From the NCBI GenBank assembly GCA_029941315.1, contig JAPYQE010000126.1, positions 1-17,126 on the forward strand: DNA of 17,126 nt. Direction: 5' to 3'. The first letter of the stretch is position 1; every line of letters starts with the position of its first letter. The notes under the pieces are model-generated. The model saw nothing but the letters and a program-made list of their open reading frames with translations, did no database searches and was not told the origin of the DNA. Source of the stretch: GCA-2724215 sp015660315 (GTDB taxonomy: Bacteria > Latescibacterota > UBA2968 > UBA8231). Both the position numbers and the translations under genes were made by a program. This document shows, one piece after another, positions 14,313 through 17,126 of the stretch.

Positions 14313-15556
14313 GTTCAGTGCATCGCTATATTGAGGACCGTGAAAGCCTGTTGGTGCGCGGTTTGCAGGATATGGTCAGGATTGGCACGGTTAATCCGCC
14401 GGGGCTGGACTATCGCGCGATGGTCGAACATCTCTTGGTCCGCTGTCAGGGGCTTGGCATGCGCAGTAAGGTCCATCGCGTTCCCGACGGTGAAGTGCGA
14501 CGGATAATCGGTTCGAGCGAGTATCCCCGCTATAATTTGATCGCTCGTTGGGATGTCGGACGGGAGCGGACCGTGCATTTCAATGCCCACTATGATGTGG
14601 TGCCCTGTTCGGGGCAGTGGAAATTTGGCGACCCGTTCGAACCGGGCATTGCCGCCGGTGCGGTCTACGGACGGGGCTCGGGGGACATGAAGGGTTCAAT
14701 TGCGGCCTTGTTGATGGCGGTGGAGGCGCTGCAGGCCTCGGGTGTCGAGCCGGCGTTCAATATCGAATGCTCTTTTACCGCAGACGAAGAGACGGGCGGC
14801 GAATTGGGTGCGGGTTGGGTCGTCGGGCAAGGTTTGCTCAATGCCGATTTTGCGGTCGTCTGCGAAGGGGCGGCCGGTACCCAAGTGGGCTGTGGCCACA
14901 ATGGCGTGCTGTGGTTGGAGGTCGAATTAATCGGCAAGGCGGCGCACGCTTCTAGGCCGGAACAGGGAGTCAATGCCTTTGAAGCGTTGGCCGGTGCAGT
15001 GAATAAACTACAGGACTACAAACGAAAATTGCAGGCAGCCCGCCGCCGTTTTGTCGATTTTGACGGCCAACCTCGCAATCCCACGATTAACATTGGCGGC
15101 ACGTTCTCAGGGGGGCAGGGTGATAAGGTCAACACCGTGGCCGAGTGCGCACGTTTTTCGATTGACCGCCGCTTAGTCCCGGGTGAGAAACTCGCAGTAG
15201 TCGAACGCGAACTGCGGCGGGCGGTCAGCCAAGCGGCGGATCAGCAGGCCCTACTGTCCTATCGTGTAGAGTCACCTTTGCAGATCGAGCCTTGCGTCGT
15301 CGACGTCGAAGATGGATTGCCAGGGGCTTTTGCGCGGGCGGTGCAGGTGGTGCGGCGCCGTGCGGCCGGCTTCAAGGTGACGTCCGGATTTACCGATTTG
15401 CACTACTTTGTCGTCGAAGGCGGATTGCCCGGAATCGGCTATGGGGTTAAGGGGGAACATGCACATGGGGTTGACGAGCGGGTACGGGTACGCGATCTGG
15501 TGTTGACCGCCCGCACCTATGCCGAGTTTATGCAACGGGGTTTCGAGGGGCTGTGA
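14309..15556 (+). CDS. M20-family metallopeptidase/deacylase (ArgE/DapE/CPG2-like)
   Basis: A 415-residue dinuclear zinc amidohydrolase or peptidase. Probable metal ligands and catalytic residues are all visible: His94 and catalytic Asp96 (HYDVVP), bridging Asp126 (GRGSGDMKG), general base Glu160 with ligand Glu161 (ADEETGG), and the late ligand His386 (GEHAHG). The lid/dimerisation domain begins near GKAAHASRPEQGVNA (209-223), with His213 as the residue that reaches into the partner's active site. The family removes acyl groups or C-terminal residues from amino acids and small peptides; the substrate cannot be told from sequence. No signal peptide. The ATG overlaps the previous stop as ATGA, with AAGGGG 4 nt upstream. 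It could supply a deacylation step to the operon, but housekeeping co-transcription is as likely. Confidence 0.92.
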   Translation: MSSVHRYIEDRESLLVRGLQDMVRIGTVNPPGLDYRAMVEHLLVRCQGLGMRSKVHRVPDGEVRRIIGSSEYPRYNLIARWDVGRERTVHFNAHYDVVPCSGQWKFGDPFEPGIAAGAVYGRGSGDMKGSIAALLMAVEALQASGVEPAFNIECSFTADEETGGELGAGWVVGQGLLNADFAVVCEGAAGTQVGCGHNGVLWLEVELIGKAAHASRPEQGVNAFEALAGAVNKLQDYKRKLQAARRRFVDFDGQPRNPTINIGGTFSGGQGDKVNTVAECARFSIDRRLVPGEKLAVVERELRRAVSQAADQQALLSYRVESPLQIEPCVVDVEDGLPGAFARAVQVVRRRAAGFKVTSGFTDLHYFVVEGGLPGIGYGVKGEHAHGVDERVRVRDLVLTARTYAEFMQRGFEGL

Positions 15557-16293
15557 GCGAGATTCTACGGCGTTATTTTTGGACAGCATACGATCACCTA
15601 GGTGGGGTTGTCGCCTATAATTTGCTGTGGAGCCTATTGAGCCTACCCTGGATCGGGGCGGCTTATATGCTCTTGCGCTTTGGTTTTTCGCTCGGCGGTC
15701 TTTTCTTGCCCGGTGCAGTCGTCTTAGCCGGTGCGTTGCTTTTGGGCTCTCCGGCCACGGTCCTGCTTTTTATTGTCAGTGCTTATTGGGCGCGCGGCGA
15801 TGAATTGAATTTGCGAGAACTTTTACTTACTGGACGTCGTTTTTTTTGGCGTGCAGCGGCTTTGGGTGGATCGCTTATCGTCGCTACGGGTCTAATACTG
15901 GTCAATATATTTTTCTACCAACAGTTGGCTGGCTGGCTGGGCGCTCTGTTGAGCGGGTTGATGATTTGGTTGCTGTTGCTGGCAGGGATTATGGCTCTCT
16001 ATCTCTTTCCCGTGTTGGTCACACAAGAAGGGTCGGTTGGGGCTACGCTGCGGCAGAGCCTGTTACTCGCGGTGGACAATCTCAGATTGTCTCTCGCTTT
16101 GTTGCTGGGCGCGATTTTTTTTCTTGGTGTCGGTCTGGCTTCGGGGTTGGGTTTGTTTTGCGGCGTGATGACGGCTTGGGCCCTTTTGATGAGCATGGTT
16201 TTACGTGCGCTTTTGCCCAAATATACCGGTGAGGCTCTACCCGTCGAGGCGCCCCGTGGCCTGCGAGAACTGATCCGTCCTTGGGAGGTTTGA
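15553..16293 (+). CDS. DUF624/YesL-like integral membrane protein
   Basis: A 246-residue hydrophobic protein with about six predicted membrane helices (roughly 18-40, 48-75, 100-122, 128-155, 178-200 and 203-220), separated by short basic loops. The opening pattern, an amphipathic YFWTAYDHLG followed by NLLWSLLSLPWIGAAY (23-38), and the later loop LRQSLLLAVDNLRLSLALLL recall the DUF624/YesL family, whose function is unknown. The C-terminal tail (about 222-246) is soluble. It starts at GTG, which overlaps the M20 stop as GTGA, so translation is coupled. No enzymatic motif is visible. A permease-like role for a metabolite of the operon is only a possibility. Confidence 0.8.
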   Translation: MSEILRRYFWTAYDHLGGVVAYNLLWSLLSLPWIGAAYMLLRFGFSLGGLFLPGAVVLAGALLLGSPATVLLFIVSAYWARGDELNLRELLLTGRRFFWRAAALGGSLIVATGLILVNIFFYQQLAGWLGALLSGLMIWLLLLAGIMALYLFPVLVTQEGSVGATLRQSLLLAVDNLRLSLALLLGAIFFLGVGLASGLGLFCGVMTAWALLMSMVLRALLPKYTGEALPVEAPRGLRELIRPWEV

Positions 16294-17126
16294 GTGCTGC
16301 AACTGGCTAAATTGCTCACGGGTCGCGAGATGGCCGAACTCGATCGCCGCACGATCGCTGAGGCGGGAATTTCCGGTGTCGAGTTGATGGAACGAGCGGG
16401 GGCCGAAGTCGTTGCGGCAATCGCCGCGCGTTGGGATGGCCTGGTGGGTTTGCGCGCAGTGGTTCTATGCGGCAAGGGCAATAATGGCGGCGACGGTTTT
16501 GTCGTCGCTCGTCTATTACAGGCGGGCGGTGTCGCGACGCGGGTATTTCTGGCGGTCGCTCGACAGGCGGTTCAAGGCGACGCGGAAGAACATTTGCAGC
16601 GTTATGAACGTGCAGGCGGGACGGTCGAAATACCGGCGGCGGATTTGACCCCACTGGATGCGGCTATTAGCGAAGCCGACCTGGTAGTCGACGCGCTATT
16701 GGGTACGGGTTTGCGCGATGCGCCTCGGCTGGAAATTTCTCGGATTATCGCTCGGGTAGCCGAAGGGCAAAGGCCTGTGGTCGCCGTGGATTTGCCTTCG
16801 GGAGTGGAGGCCGATACAGGAAGGGTCCAAGGGGCTTGCGTGCAAGCGGTGTTGACGGTGACCTTTGGCGTGGCCAAGATCGGCCAAGTTTTTTATCCCG
16901 GTCGATCCTATTGTGGAACTTTGCACTTGGCCGATATCGGCTTCCCAGAACACATAGTAAGTGGGACACCGAATACGGCCTGGTTATTCGACGCCGATAA
17001 TCTGGCTTCGCTATTGCCGCGGCGCAGTGGAGACGAGCACAAAGGCCGTTGTGGGGCGGTGGCGGTCGTTGCCGGTTCGGTTGGTATGACGGGGGCAGCG
17101 GCTTTGACGGCGGAAGCCGCCCTTAG
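16294..17126 (+). CDS. nnr: Bifunctional NAD(P)HX epimerase/dehydratase (YjeF), 3' truncated by window
   Basis: Nnr repairs hydrated NADH and NADPH. The N-terminal epimerase interconverts R- and S-NAD(P)HX and the C-terminal ATP/ADP-dependent dehydratase restores NAD(P)H. Reading from the GTG at 16294, directly after the previous stop, gives 277 codons without a stop. The YjeF_N domain shows LTGREMAELDRR (8-19), GISGVELMERAG (25-36), the nucleotide-binding GKGNNGGDGFVVAR (59-72), DALLGTGL and VDLPSGVEADTG. The dehydratase domain begins near HKGRCGAVAVVAGS just before the window end. An SD GGGAGG (16283-16288) lies 5 nt before GTG, inside the end of the upstream gene. It shares an operon with the CinA/NadD-like fusion, linking both to nicotinamide nucleotide metabolism. 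Confidence 0.93.
   Translation, partial: MLQLAKLLTGREMAELDRRTIAEAGISGVELMERAGAEVVAAIAARWDGLVGLRAVVLCGKGNNGGDGFVVARLLQAGGVATRVFLAVARQAVQGDAEEHLQRYERAGGTVEIPAADLTPLDAAISEADLVVDALLGTGLRDAPRLEISRIIARVAEGQRPVVAVDLPSGVEADTGRVQGACVQAVLTVTFGVAKIGQVFYPGRSYCGTLHLADIGFPEHIVSGTPNTAWLFDADNLASLLPRRSGDEHKGRCGAVAVVAGSVGMTGAAALTAEAAL

Noticed and set aside
1..17126. Mobile elements, CRISPR arrays, tRNA/rRNA genes, riboswitches, toxin-antitoxin or phage-defence genes
   Set aside because: No repeat-spacer pattern, transposase, integrase, terminal repeats, cloverleaf-like sequences or defence motifs were seen on either strand.

Overview
The window looks like a chromosomal segment of an uncultured, free-living bacterium. 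Codon use is moderately GC-rich, most genes have clear Shine-Dalgarno (SD) sites, and several promoters are sigma-70-like. A LolD/MacB-type ABC ATPase hints at a two-membrane cell. Protein style (divergent Nramp-like carrier, CinA/adenylyltransferase fusion, 7Fe ferredoxin beside a siroheme reductase) recalls candidate phyla such as Latescibacterota or Poribacteria, or Planctomycetota. That placement is only an impression. I see no phage, insertion sequence, CRISPR array, rRNA or tRNA.

Left part (1-4340): the first codons of dnaK read leftward and uvrB reads rightward from a shared AT-rich intergenic region. A small zinc-ribbon-like gene follows uvrB at once, and its 3' end overlaps by 51 bp the 3' end of an oppositely oriented regulator with a MerR-type HTH followed by a receiver domain. 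A 319-bp gap separates that regulator from a divergent orphan LolD/MacB-family ATPase. A perfect 14-bp hairpin terminator closes the ATPase gene and, on the other strand, the dehydrogenase operon.

Middle part (4340-11619), all on the minus strand and read right to left: galU; a ferredoxin-type nitrite/sulfite reductase with a small conserved-looking partner; a 7Fe ferredoxin gene with its own terminator; and an operon of acetoin/pyruvate dehydrogenase E1-alpha, E1-beta and an SDR oxidoreductase. The reductase and ferredoxin genes have matching TTGACA-N16-TATCTT promoters, each with its -35 box laid over the stop codon of the gene upstream. This suggests that enzyme and electron donor are expressed together.

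Right part (11734-17126), plus strand: a tight operon behind a near-consensus promoter. It encodes an Nramp-like carrier lacking the canonical metal-binding motifs, a CinA-like/NadD-like fusion, an M20 peptidase, a DUF624/YesL-like membrane protein, and the NAD(P)HX repair enzyme Nnr (cut by the window end). Four of the junctions overlap, abut or are 5 nt apart. The fusion and Nnr both point to nicotinamide nucleotide metabolism or repair and are the most interesting functional link in the window.
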